This document shows positions 9,267 to 16,405 of a stretch of 16,405 nucleotides of DNA, one piece after another. Each line of letters starts with the position of its first letter. Position 1 is the first letter of the stretch. The stretch lies in the NCBI GenBank assembly GCA_014885115.2, contig WKLE02003187.1:1-16405 (forward strand). Direction: 5' to 3'. Made by a program: the position numbers and the translations under genes. The notes under the pieces are model-generated. The model saw nothing but the letters and a program-made list of their open reading frames with translations. It did no database searches and was not told the DNA's origin. The stretch comes from Asterionellopsis glacialis. Taxonomy: Eukaryota > Bacillariophyta > Plagiogrammaphyceae > Rhaphoneidales > Asterionellopsidaceae.

Positions 9267-10047
9267 GTGGCTTATCAAAATGATCAAGAAGATCCCACCC
9301 AATATGTGGATGCACACTTTACTGACAATGGTAGGTCAATTCTTGATTTAGATAACAAATACAACAATGATGATGATGCCTTTGATGGTACATCTGATAA
9401 TCAGGAGCTTCCTGTTTATTTATCTCATGAAACTATCATGTGTAGAGAATTGTTATTCGTGTTGCAAGAAGCTAGGGCTCCATTGACCCTGTTTGATAAG
9501 ATAATTGCATGGGTTGAGAATGCTATATCCCGTGGAGTTACTTTTTTCTGGAAAGAATTTGCAAAGGAAAACTATTATTAAAAAATTGGAAAGAACATTC
9601 AAAACCAAACATTGTAAGCCAAGCACAATCCCTTACATATTAGAACAGGGTGGTAAAGAAGATGTAATAGTATTTGATTTCAAAGCGATGTTTAAATTTT
9701 TGATAAATGATCCAAGAATCAACAATGCATACAACTTAGTGATATCTGACACTGATCCTACCAAATACAAACATGAATATGAAGTTGGCAACGCACTTGA
9801 AGAAATGCATCAAGGTTAAGTTTGTCGAAAGAGTCAAAAACATATGTATACCACCCACAAAGATATTTTTTGTGGAAAATTTTATATATTGATGGCGTTC
9901 ACCTTGATGTTTTTTTCATCAGGCAGAAAAGAACCTGTAATGATGTCACTGACAATTTTTAATCAAGCAACTTGGAATCAATAACATGCATGGCATCCAA
10001 TTGGGTTTATAAATAGGCCAGAAGATAATGATGAAAAAAGAGAATGA
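9267..10047 (+). pseudogene. Decayed DDE transposase, N-terminal half (Plavaka/KDZ-like, diatom type)
   Basis: This segment resembles large cut-and-paste transposases that are very abundant in diatom genomes. An acidic lead (NKYNNDDDAFDGTSDNQE) precedes CRELLFVLQEARAPLTLFDK and AWVENAIS (frame 0, to 9581). After a shift near 9550 come RKTIIKKLERTFKTKH, VIVFDFKAMFKFLINDPRI and NLVISDTDPTKY (to 9819). Frame 0 then gives LYIDGVHLDVF (Asp at 9891-9893, the position of the first catalytic Asp in D-K/G-T/V-H motifs). A shift at the T7 run 9910-9916 gives GRKEPVMMSLTIFNQATW, TAA at 9982-9984, and HAWHPIGFI, ending at 10045-10047. The order matches 'APLYLYDKI ... FDF ... LL.DP ... NLVIN ... IDKTH.D ... 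EPVM...IF ... AWRPLGYI' as I remember it. The C-terminal half with the remaining catalytic residues is missing. The exact superfamily (KDZ versus CACTA/Plavaka) is not settled. Confidence 0.68.
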
Positions 10048-10061
10048 TATTGTGTTAAGAG

Positions 10062-10760
10062 GTTGACGGACTGTAATATGCTTATTTATTAAAAGATAAT
10101 TGGAAACTGAAATACCGTGGGTGGAAGTAGAGAGGGATGCTGTACAAGGTACTTGGCAAACTGTACAAGATATTGTATTGGTAGAGATGGATAGGAAATG
10201 GGGCAAGGGCAAATTGAGAAGGACAGATGCCAAGCAGATGGACACTGGATGGACAGAAATGTATAATGTTTAGTGGACGGACAGCTGACGGACATTGTCA
10301 TGTCTTTATGAATGTTTGACAGATGGACGTGGTAATGGTGGGTGCTATAGGTGATGGGTGGACGTGATGGTGTCACAAAAGTTGGTTGGCTGATGTACAA
10401 CAGACATAGAAGATGAGTAAGTAATATTATAACTTGAATGAGGGACAGACTGTTGAAGGACAGACTGCAATATGCTTTCGTATCTAACAATAATTATTGA
10501 AGACTGGAAAAAGACAACAGACGGACTGACGATGTCTGAATATTATGATGGAATGGTCATCAAGCAAACGACAGCGGACAGATGCAGATGTGATAGATAA
10601 GTGTGTCTGCAATACCTGATACCTGGTACGGGAGTACGCTAGGTGATGTGAGTCCTAGGGACAGGTGGACAGACCACAGGCAGATGGAGTGGTTTCTTGT
10701 GGCTCAAGTCAATTGATGCATCGCGATGACGAGGCTTGTTTTGGACGTGATTTTCTCAGC
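10062..10760. repeat. GGACRGA-rich non-coding region with a ~394-bp-spaced direct repeat
   Basis: The + strand repeatedly shows GGACGGA, GGACAGA and related words (near 10065, 10273, 10443, 10458, 10520, 10573, 10661). A pair of diverged direct repeats begins at 10065 (GACGGACTGTAATATGC) and 10459 (GACAGACTGCAATATGC), and similarity continues for ~45 bp. The same words mark the LTR at 895-975, including CGGACAGATGCA at 957-968 and 10573-10584. It may be an old, diverged LTR or a minisatellite-like tract. I see no coding frame I trust. Confidence 0.45.
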
Positions 10761-11380
10761 GTTGATGGCATGTTTTCAACCAGACCAAAGGAGGAGAATC
10801 AATAGGATTTTGTATAATAAGTAGGTGTGAGATCATCTGTGTTTGATCAGTAGATGTTTCATAGGAGGTGTTTTGGTATATTTGGAGTGATTGAGATGAC
10901 GTGTAGGAATGGTACTAGAATTAGTGTAGAAATAATTTTTAACTTCGACAATGATGTTATTTCCGTGTGTAGGTCATTTTGATAAGTTTTGTTAAATTGA
11001 TGCTGAATTGATGCTTTGGACTGATTTCATGGATGCGGGAGGACACTACCAGGGCTCTGAAAAGATCCTGTTGTGACTGACAGTGCCATCCCCATGGCCA
11101 CTGACCTCATACCTGCTGCACGGACACAGTACAGACAAAGAGTTGTTGATTCCTTGTAAGTTTCAGAATATGAAAGATTGTTCAACTGTTTGTACTGATG
11201 CTTCAAAGCTTGCTTGTAATGTTCTTCTTCTTCTGTCTTCTTTTGTTTTTTTCCAAAAACGATGTTTCAGAATCTAAGAAACCATTATAGACAACAACTT
11301 TTCTGCTTTTGCAGCATCAGATTTCAAATCTGTTCTTGTACCCTTGTTCTGCAACATAGGACAACATTGTCAGTCAAATC
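10761..11380. other. Stretch without a defined gene, possible 3' remains of the minus-strand gene
   Basis: No clear feature to about 11080. From 11380 down to ~11130 on the minus strand there are short Lys/Gln/Glu-rich frames (for example KSDAAKAEKLLSIMV near 11300, and EEEHYKQALKHQYKQLNN near 11200) in different frames. These could be a broken continuation of the gene ending at 11381. Confidence 0.3.
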
Positions 11381-11691
11381 TTATATGTAGGTGCTGTCAA
11401 ATCTTTGATTATCTCTGCGGTCTTCAATGACTTTGCAAATAATCTTGTTGTATTTTCTGAGACCTTTCTCAGTCCATCCATCAAAGGATGCATTGCCTTC
11501 TCTAATATCTTTAGTATATCTTGCTTTTACCTTCTTCTTGTCCTTGAAATCTTGAATGTTGTGGTCAAAAATATACTTCCAACGTAATCAGCTGTTTTCC
11601 AGGACTAACAAAGCAAATGCTTCATCTGAGACTGAAACTACTTTGCTAATAGGTTTATTCAAACGTATGAGCCTTTTCCATTCCTGTTTAC

Positions 11692-11749
11692 CTATAACAC
11701 AGTGCAAAATACAATCATAAAAAATAGTATGCATTGTTAGGGTTTTCAC
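11692..11749 (-). other. Inferred intron 2, 58 bp
   Basis: Donor GTGAAA (11749-11744), a CCCTAAC branch-like word close behind it, and acceptor TTATAG at 11697-11692. Removing it joins CTA C to GT AAA, so the frame passes from ITLSDIRML to RKQEWKRL without a break, whereas reading through hits TGA at 11717-11715. The donor is weaker than that of intron 1 and the intron is short. Confidence 0.45.
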
Positions 11750-11791
11750 GTAGCATTCTAATATCACTCAATGTAATATCATAATATTCAT

Positions 11792-11889
11792 CTGTTTACA
11801 ACAATTTAAAAATAAAGTGATAGTACAAACAATGTTAGTAACTATAAAAAAATAACAAGTAAAGAACAATGCAAAAAAACAGAACATAC
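11792..11889 (-). other. Inferred intron 1, 98 bp
   Basis: Donor GTATGT (11889-11884) and acceptor AACAG (11796-11792) are canonical, and the length is typical for diatom introns. Splicing joins phase 1 ends (ATT A / AT GAA) and avoids the early TGA that unspliced reading meets at 11768. The intron is T-rich, unlike the exons. Confidence 0.6.
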
Positions 11890-12448
11890 TAATCAAATGT
11901 GAGTCTAAAGCTTCTGGTGGTTTCAGTCCATTTTGTGCAATATTTGCAAATGATTCAACATTTGTGTTGTCTTGTAAAGTCTTCTCATTATCTTCTGCAT
12001 CACTGTCATCATCATCAGAATAGTTTAAAAGAATTTGTTGTGTTTGTGTAGTTATCCTGTCTTCATGCATATTCATTGATGTTTGATTAGGATTGTTACT
12101 TTTTGAATTCTTTTGCTTTGGTTGGTTAGTATGGTTGTCTTTGTACTCTTGATAGGTGCCATCCAAAATGCTTTTAGAAACTTGGAACATATGCATGACT
12201 GTGGTTTGGATGCTGTTATTGACATCATTTCTTCTAGTGCACAATGCCTTTTTGACAGTATCTTTGTATGTATTCCAGAAGCTGTAGTGATCTTCTGGTT
12301 GCACATCAAACAGATCTAGTACTTTATTGCCAATGCTTGTTGATGATTCTAAATCATCTAATTCTTCTTGACAAGCTATGAATTACTGGTTCTCTCTATG
12401 GATGCCTCTGTAACATGCAGCAAGTCCTAGCACATTGGAAGATGACAT

Positions 12449-12964
12449 TGTTGATCAGTGTTTTTATGAAGTGTGACAAATGAAAAAAAAATGATTCAAT
12501 AAAATTTATGAAAATGTTGAAAGAAAGTTTGGCGGCAACTCAAATTTAAAAAGTCAATGGTATGCCATTGAACAATCATGTAACTAATGGTATCATTGTG
12601 ATGTATGTAAACTGTAATTGATTTTTTACTGTAGTGCAATTAAATTTGAATCTACAGACCGAATGTCATTTTTGAATCATATAATGATACTTATGTACAA
12701 AAATGTGTGTATTTGACACAATCTATTTAAAAAATATATGCCAATTTATGAATTACAACATACCAAATTGTTGCAGTTGAATTGAATCATAGCATTGCAC
12801 TGGTTGAAACGCCTGCCAAGTTTCTATTTTTATGTTTTTGTCTATTCTATACAAATCACTACTAATTTGAAGTGCTAGTAGGTAAACAAAAAATTTAAAA
12901 AAACATATTTTTTTGTCTGTTTCACTGGAATATCAATACACTTTGTATCAAGTGTTTATGGACA
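12449..12964. other. AT-rich stretch without a gene
   Basis: No supported coding sequence. It lies upstream of the minus-strand gene at 12448 and would hold its promoter, but no clear TATA or initiator is seen. There is a small stem CAATGG/CCATTG at 12553-12568. Confidence 0.4.
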
Positions 12965-12970
12965 GAATAC

Positions 12971-13120
12971 ATTAGCTATATTCAAGATTCTGAGCACTGG
13001 TCCGTTATATTGAACAGTACCTGAATATCCAACATACTTGAATTTCAATACTAGAACTATGGCACAGAACTTTTTAATTTCTAGCCTGGCAAGATCAACC
13101 GTACCTTGAATATAGCTAAT
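12971..13120. repeat. 16-bp perfect inverted repeat flanking the core of copy 1
   Basis: ATTAGCTATATTCAAG at 12971-12986 and CTTGAATATAGCTAAT at 13105-13120 are exact reverse complements, 118 bp apart. Copy 2 keeps a diverged right arm (near 13319-13336), but its left arm is not recognisable. The arms could be terminal repeats of a very small element. Confidence 0.75.
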
Positions 13121-13415
13121 TATCAAAACGTCAGCAGGACATTTCATTTTTGTCCTGTACAGTATAAAATCTTGTAGGTTTCATACTGGTACGTGTTATC
13201 AATATTTTGAGCACCGGCCTGGTATATTGAACAGTACCTGAATATCCAACATACTTGAATATCAATACTAGTACTACGGCAAATTCTTTTTAGCACCAGC
13301 CTTTCAAGTTCAACGCTAACTTCAATATAGCCAATTATGGAGACACCAGCACGGCATTTCTTTTTTGTCCAGTAAAATATAAATATTATAGGTTTCATAA
13401 TGTTATGTGTTATGA
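12972..13415. repeat. Two tandem copies of a ~217-bp unit
   Basis: The block at 12981-13197 recurs at 13198-13415. ATTGAACAGTACCTGAATAT aligns from 13010 and again from 13227, 217 bp apart; the GGTTTCAT words at 13177 and 13391 are 214 bp apart, so small indels have accumulated. Similarity is highest in the first ~60 bp. On the minus strand both copies are open for long stretches and give related peptides (CRAGVSIIGYI / CPADVLIISYI), but in different frames and without a recognisable family, so I treat this as a satellite-like duplication, not a gene. Confidence 0.8.
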
Positions 13416-13580
13416 CTACCACTTGGAAATAGGAGGACTGGCATTTATACAACCAAAATTGAAGAAGGACCTCTGACAGAACACTCATACAATTCTACAA
13501 CAGGTGACATAAAAAGAACACGTCAACACAGGAATTCTTGATTTTTTACAACTACATTGCTGACAACATTTTTTGTCATG

Positions 13581-13946
13581 CAGATCACTGATGTCGGTTC
13601 TATCAATCCTACTACACCAATTGTCTCCTCGGCTCTTCTTTTTTCCTCATCTCTTCTTTCATTCCTCAAAGAAGAGAGTGGCACTGTGGTAAGTTCCATT
13701 GCTCATTCCCTTGTCACTTCTTGTCCTGTCCTTATCATATTACCTCTTCCTGTTTTTGCTAGTCAGATCGGTGAAGTCGGTTCCATCAATCCTATCACAC
13801 CAGTTGTCTCCTTGGCGCTTTTTTTTTCCTCATCTCTTCGTTCATTTTTCAAAGAAGAGAGTGGCACTGTGGTAAGTTGCATTGCTCATTCCCTTGTCAC
13901 TTCTTGTCCTGTCCTTATCATATTACCACTTGCTAATCCTTTCACA
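13581..13946. repeat. Two tandem copies of a 183-bp unit, in frame on + strand
   Basis: CAGATCACTG at 13581 and CAGATCGGTG at 13764 start two copies of exactly 183 bp (61 codons), and the + frame 13557-14000 stays open through both. Each copy translates to VGSINP(T/I)TP(I/V)VS...EESGTVVS.IAHSLVTSCPV and is rich in Ser, Val, Leu and Ile. The open frame is preserved despite substitutions, but the peptide matches nothing I know. It could be a small repeat protein or non-coding DNA whose unit happens to be a multiple of three. Confidence 0.75.
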
Positions 13947-14172
13947 CCACTTGTTTTTACTAAACAAGACAATGACAAACAAAGCACAACGCTTCATTGA
14001 AGATTGAAATGGATACCCAGCCCATCAAAATTTACAGCGCATACAACCTCTTTGCAGAAGATCTTGCCTTGTGTTTCTACAAGTTTCGTATCAGTCAGAA
14101 TTGTTCACTTCCAAAGAACCAATCATGGATCTTTGTTGAAGCCTGATTAATCCTCCAAGACAAGTCCAGAGT

Positions 14173-14229
14173 CCAATAGAGATCTCCAATAGCGTAATGC
14201 CCGCCTATTGGAATTACGTTCTCTATTGT
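14173..14229. promoter_or_regulatory. Cluster of four CCAATAG-type motifs in mirror arrangement
   Basis: CCAATAG at 14173-14179 and 14186-14192 is followed by its reverse complement CTATTGG at 14205-14211 and CTATTG at 14223-14228. CGTAAT (14193-14198) and ATTACG (14213-14218) add another inverted pair. CCAAT is the classic NF-Y box. The arrangement suggests a compact promoter element; the function is inferred. Confidence 0.45.
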
Positions 14230-14458
14230 CCTGATCTTGATTGTTGGTGCATCAGAGTCTTAACTTCCTTTTATTGGGCTGTGTAAATATTCTTTGTATT
14301 ACAAGAGTGCCTCATCTTCTCATTTATGAACCTCTTTACCTGTCTTACATGGACTAGTGACGTGTCAAGGTATTTGAGCGGGAAGTTACTGAAAGTTGAG
14401 CTGTCTTTCTAGGATATAATTAAGTGGAAGCTAATCATTGATAGGTTTGAGTTGTTAT

Positions 14459-14473
14459 TGGTGTAAAGCTGTG
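14459..14473 (+). other. Possible degraded primer-binding site
   Basis: TGGTGTAAAGCTGTG lies 10 bases before the gag ATG and resembles the TGGTATCAGAGC-type site complementary to initiator-Met tRNA, allowing a one-base gap and a few changes. The place is right for an LTR element, but the match is loose. Confidence 0.3.
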
Positions 14474-14483
14474 TGGTAAAATC

Positions 14484-16246
14484 ATGAAAAATACCAGGTC
14501 AAAGGTAGCCTCTTCAAGGAGAGGAAGGATAGTAGGTGACAAAGAGTCCTCAAATAAAAAAAGGGAACAAAAAAAAACACTTCCAAGAATGATTCTACAA
14601 AGGATCCTACTCTTTTTTCTACCAAACAATCCTCCTCTACAAAACCTGAAACATCAAGAAAAAATGAAAACCCAGGTGATAGAATTATTCAGGCATCTCC
14701 AGTTGATGTGTCTACGCTAAAGTCACCTTCTTCCAATGTAGTATTTAACAAAGCAGCATCTGAGTATGAAGAGATAGAATCTGTTGGAATAGTTTCAAAC
14801 AAAAAAGATGATACAAAAAATCCCTCTAAAAGGATTGTTAAAAATCAAGGAAAAGTGTTGATTCCAAAGAAAATCCAAGCCCCATCAGCAGCACTCAAAC
14901 ACCACCTGTAAAAAAAGATCTAAAACCCCAAAAGCAATATGATACAGCATCTACAACCAAAATAGACCCTTCCAAACTATCCCAGCAAAAGAAAGATAAA
15001 GCTACTGCTCCAGCTACTGAAACACCACCTGTAGAAAAAGATCTACAATCCCAAAAGCAAGATGAAACAACATCTACAACCAAAGTAGACCCTTCCAAAC
15101 CATCTACAACCAAAGCAGACCCTTTCAAACCATCCCAGCAAAAGCAAGATAAAGCTACTGCTCCAACTGAAGAAGACACTACCAAACAATCTAACCAGCA
15201 AGATGAAGCCACTACTACACCTGCAGAAACTTCTTCCAAGAATTTAGATGAGGAAAGATCAAAGGATACTATACTGTATGAGTCCCGCATCAAATCTCTT
15301 CTATTATCTAAGACTACCATCAAATCCTATAACATTACTCTCTCTTTCAGAGGATTTAACTTCAAGGCATGAAGACCTTTTACTCTTCCAATGAATTTCA
15401 GAAGAAAGCTCAGGAGTTGAGTCAACAGCAGACTCTGCTGAATCGTCTTGCAATTCCCTTCATGAAAATGTGAAAAGACAACAACAAGGATACGTACAAG
15501 ACCATTGAAGTCCACATCAATCCCTCTGATGAAGGCTCAGATCCTGAGACCATTGAAAAGAGAGTAAAACAGTTTTGCTAAGGTAGAGTGGGATTATCCC
15601 CTCACCAAAGCCTCATCCAAAACCTCCATGGCGCTCACCCTCTTACAGGGCAGAGCAAGACAGCTGTTTCAAGCAGCAAATGCCAATCACCAGAGCAAAA
15701 ATGCCAGCCTCAAGAAACCAGTCCAAAAAGATCCTGAACAGGTCTTTGAACTGGTACTGAACGACGTAGGTGAGAATTTTTCTCATCTAGGCATGCAGCA
15801 AGGCGCCTGAAGAACTACCTTTGCTACCACTTAGCAATGACCAATGACTTCATGTTGCATGAGTTCTTCGCAAGGCTTTGCCAGTTGAACAAATATTTGC
15901 CATATTTTCAGATGGCTTAAGTGGCAATCCGCCCTACTTGCTATCAACCTCCCCTCATGATCTCTTGTGGGAAGATACCGTGGACTACTTCAAGAAGTTG
16001 GAGGTACGCAACAATATTGATCATGAACTCTCTAATTCAGAAAAACCTAAGAAGGCCAAGGAAAATTGCAAGCGTGAACAAACAGAAACGAATTCTGATC
16101 ACAATTACAATAACAATGATAACAAGCCCCAGCACACTTGTAAGTGGTGTAGCAACTGCTGTATGAACAACCATAACACCAACGAGCGTACTGCAGACCA
16201 GTCAAAAAAGAAGGATTCCAATAAATCCAAGACATATGCACAATAA
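14484..16246 (+). pseudogene. LTR-retrotransposon gag, frameshifted
   Basis: Gag packages element RNA into virus-like particles. Joined frames are: 14484-14577 (basic N-terminus MKNTRSKVASSRRGR; shift at A9 14569-14577), to 14911 (SYTHKP-poor, Ser/Lys-rich), 14892-15372 (repeat tail; no ATG), 15366-15581 (TGA at 15471; ends TIEKRVKQF), 15580-15810 (WDYPLTKASSK, then MALTLLQGRARQLFQAANAN, then VFELVLNDVGENF), 15804-15920 (NYLCYHLAMTNDFMLHEFFA, LCQLNKYLPYF) and 15878-16246 (NPPYLLSTSPHDLLWEDTVD, KKAKENCKRE). The last carries CKWCSNCCMNNHNTNE, a damaged CCHC knuckle (first Cys 16139-16141). The capsid-like middle matches a gag I remember as common in diatom genomes. The tail before it is low-complexity. 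At least five frameshifts make it inactive; pol would follow outside the window. Confidence 0.85.
14899..15174 (+). repeat. 123-bp in-frame repeat with a nested 30-bp duplication, in the gag tail
   Basis: ACACCACCTGTA starts at 14899 and at 15022, giving a 41-codon unit (TPPV.KDL..QKQ, TKxDPSK, QQK.DKATAPA). In the second copy a 30-bp piece is itself doubled (15073-15102 and 15103-15132, each TTKxDP.KPS). A partial third unit (TKQSNQQDEATTTP) follows. All lengths are multiples of three, as expected if the tail was translated while it expanded. Confidence 0.8.
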
Positions 16247-16405
16247 CAGGTAAATGTAATGATTACATCAGAGTGGAAACCCACACCAGTTGCTACAAAA
16301 GTCTGACCACCCATCCATTATTCTGTCTGTCTTGTGTCCAACATATACTGGCACTCACATAAAATATGTCATGGGTTCAAATATTTCAGTCACTAATTGG
16401 AAAGA
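16247..16405 (+). other. End of window after gag
   Basis: No convincing protease or pol start is seen in any frame. ATGTAAT-G-ATTACAT at 16254-16268 is a small perfect inverted repeat. The element may have a spacer here or be too decayed to read. Confidence 0.35.

Larger units (their letters stand above)
11381..12448 (-). pseudogene. Three-exon gene of unknown function with two internal stops (303 residues)
   Basis: Start ATG at 12448-12446 (MSSSNVLGLAACYRGI). Exon 1 is 12448-11890, exon 2 is 11791-11750 and exon 3 is 11691-11381. Removing the introns 11889-11792 and 11749-11692 keeps one frame of 304 codons including the TAA at 11383-11381. Exon 1 encodes LDLFDVQPEDHYSFWNTYKD, a polar Asn/Gln/Lys linker and an acidic patch (DDDDSDAEDNEK). 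Exons 2-3 give NEYYDITLSDIRMLRKQEWK, EAFALLVLEN, and FDGWTEKGLRKYNKIICKV plus IEDRRDNQRF. The '(A/F)ALLVLEN...GW...G..(Y/F)N...V..DR' pattern resembles a multi-copy hypothetical family I remember from diatoms, often near mobile elements; no function is known to me. TAA at 12385-12383 and TGA at 11590-11588 interrupt it. The TGA stands where the family has Trp. Probably a recent pseudogene. Confidence 0.6.
14001..14483 (+). promoter_or_regulatory. Presumed leader/LTR region of the second retrotransposon
   Basis: This stretch has no coding frame I trust and lies just upstream of the gag start. It holds the CCAAT-motif cluster, further ATTGG words near 14274 and 14457, GTGACGTGTCA near 14366 and a possible primer-binding site at 14459. 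If an LTR is present, CGTAATGCCCGCC at 14193 is a candidate left edge (after a TG to CG change), but the right end does not show CA and no partner copy is in the window. Confidence 0.35.

Noticed and set aside
10089..10490. 133-codon minus-strand open frame rich in Ser, Pro and His
   Set aside because: It is the complement of the GGAC/GATGG-rich repeat tract; composition explains the lack of stops, and no domain is seen.
12956..13488. Two minus-strand open frames in the 217-bp repeats as a repeat protein
   Set aside because: The two copies are open in different frames relative to the repeat array, and the strongest conservation does not follow codon positions by eye.
14895..15323. 142-codon open frame on the minus strand, Ser/Val-rich
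   Set aside because: It is the antisense of the repeat-rich gag tail, whose + frame fits the flanking gag segments in order.

Overview
The window is eukaryotic and almost certainly nuclear. It is AT-rich outside the first ~1.2 kb and full of decayed selfish-element coding sequence. Two introns can be inferred (98 and 58 bp). The Ty3/Gypsy integrase, the gag, the transposase fragment and the tyrosine-recombinase fragment all read like families I know from diatoms, so a diatom or close stramenopile is the best guess. This rests on remembered family resemblance, not on a search. No intact, obviously host-functional gene was found; every coding region recognised carries stops or frameshifts.

Layout. 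1-802 (+): C-terminal part of a Ty3/Gypsy pol (integrase), followed by a polypurine tract and an LTR with three perfect TGACGTCA palindromes (from 842 to about 1224). 1406-2972 (-): a decayed ~500-codon gene that I do not recognise. 3301-3355: a strong hairpin. 3633-5156 and 5200-6206 (+): a decayed, unusually Cys/His-rich coding region, divergently oriented from the previous gene. 6372-6632 (+): the C-terminal catalytic piece of a Crypton-like tyrosine recombinase whose catalytic Arg is replaced by Gln. 7463-9239 (+): a decayed gag-like ORF with a damaged zinc knuckle, running in the same frame into 9267-10047, a decayed DDE-type transposase of the large Plavaka/KDZ-like kind. 10062-10760: a GGACRGA-rich region with repeats. 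11381-12448 (-): a gene that reads well as three exons but carries two internal stops. 12972-13415 and 13581-13946: two different tandem duplications (217 and 183 bp units). 14173-14229: a cluster of CCAAT motifs. 14484-16246 (+): the gag of a second LTR retrotransposon, with a repeat-rich N-terminal tail; its pol would lie beyond the window.

The genes do not form a working pathway. The region looks like a landing zone where at least four classes of element (Ty3/Gypsy, a second gag-bearing LTR element, a tyrosine-recombinase element and a large DNA transposon) inserted and decayed. The parts I cannot place are the divergent pair at 1.4-6.2 kb and the intron-bearing minus-strand gene. Several frameshifts sit exactly in long A or T runs, so assembly error and true decay both need to be considered.
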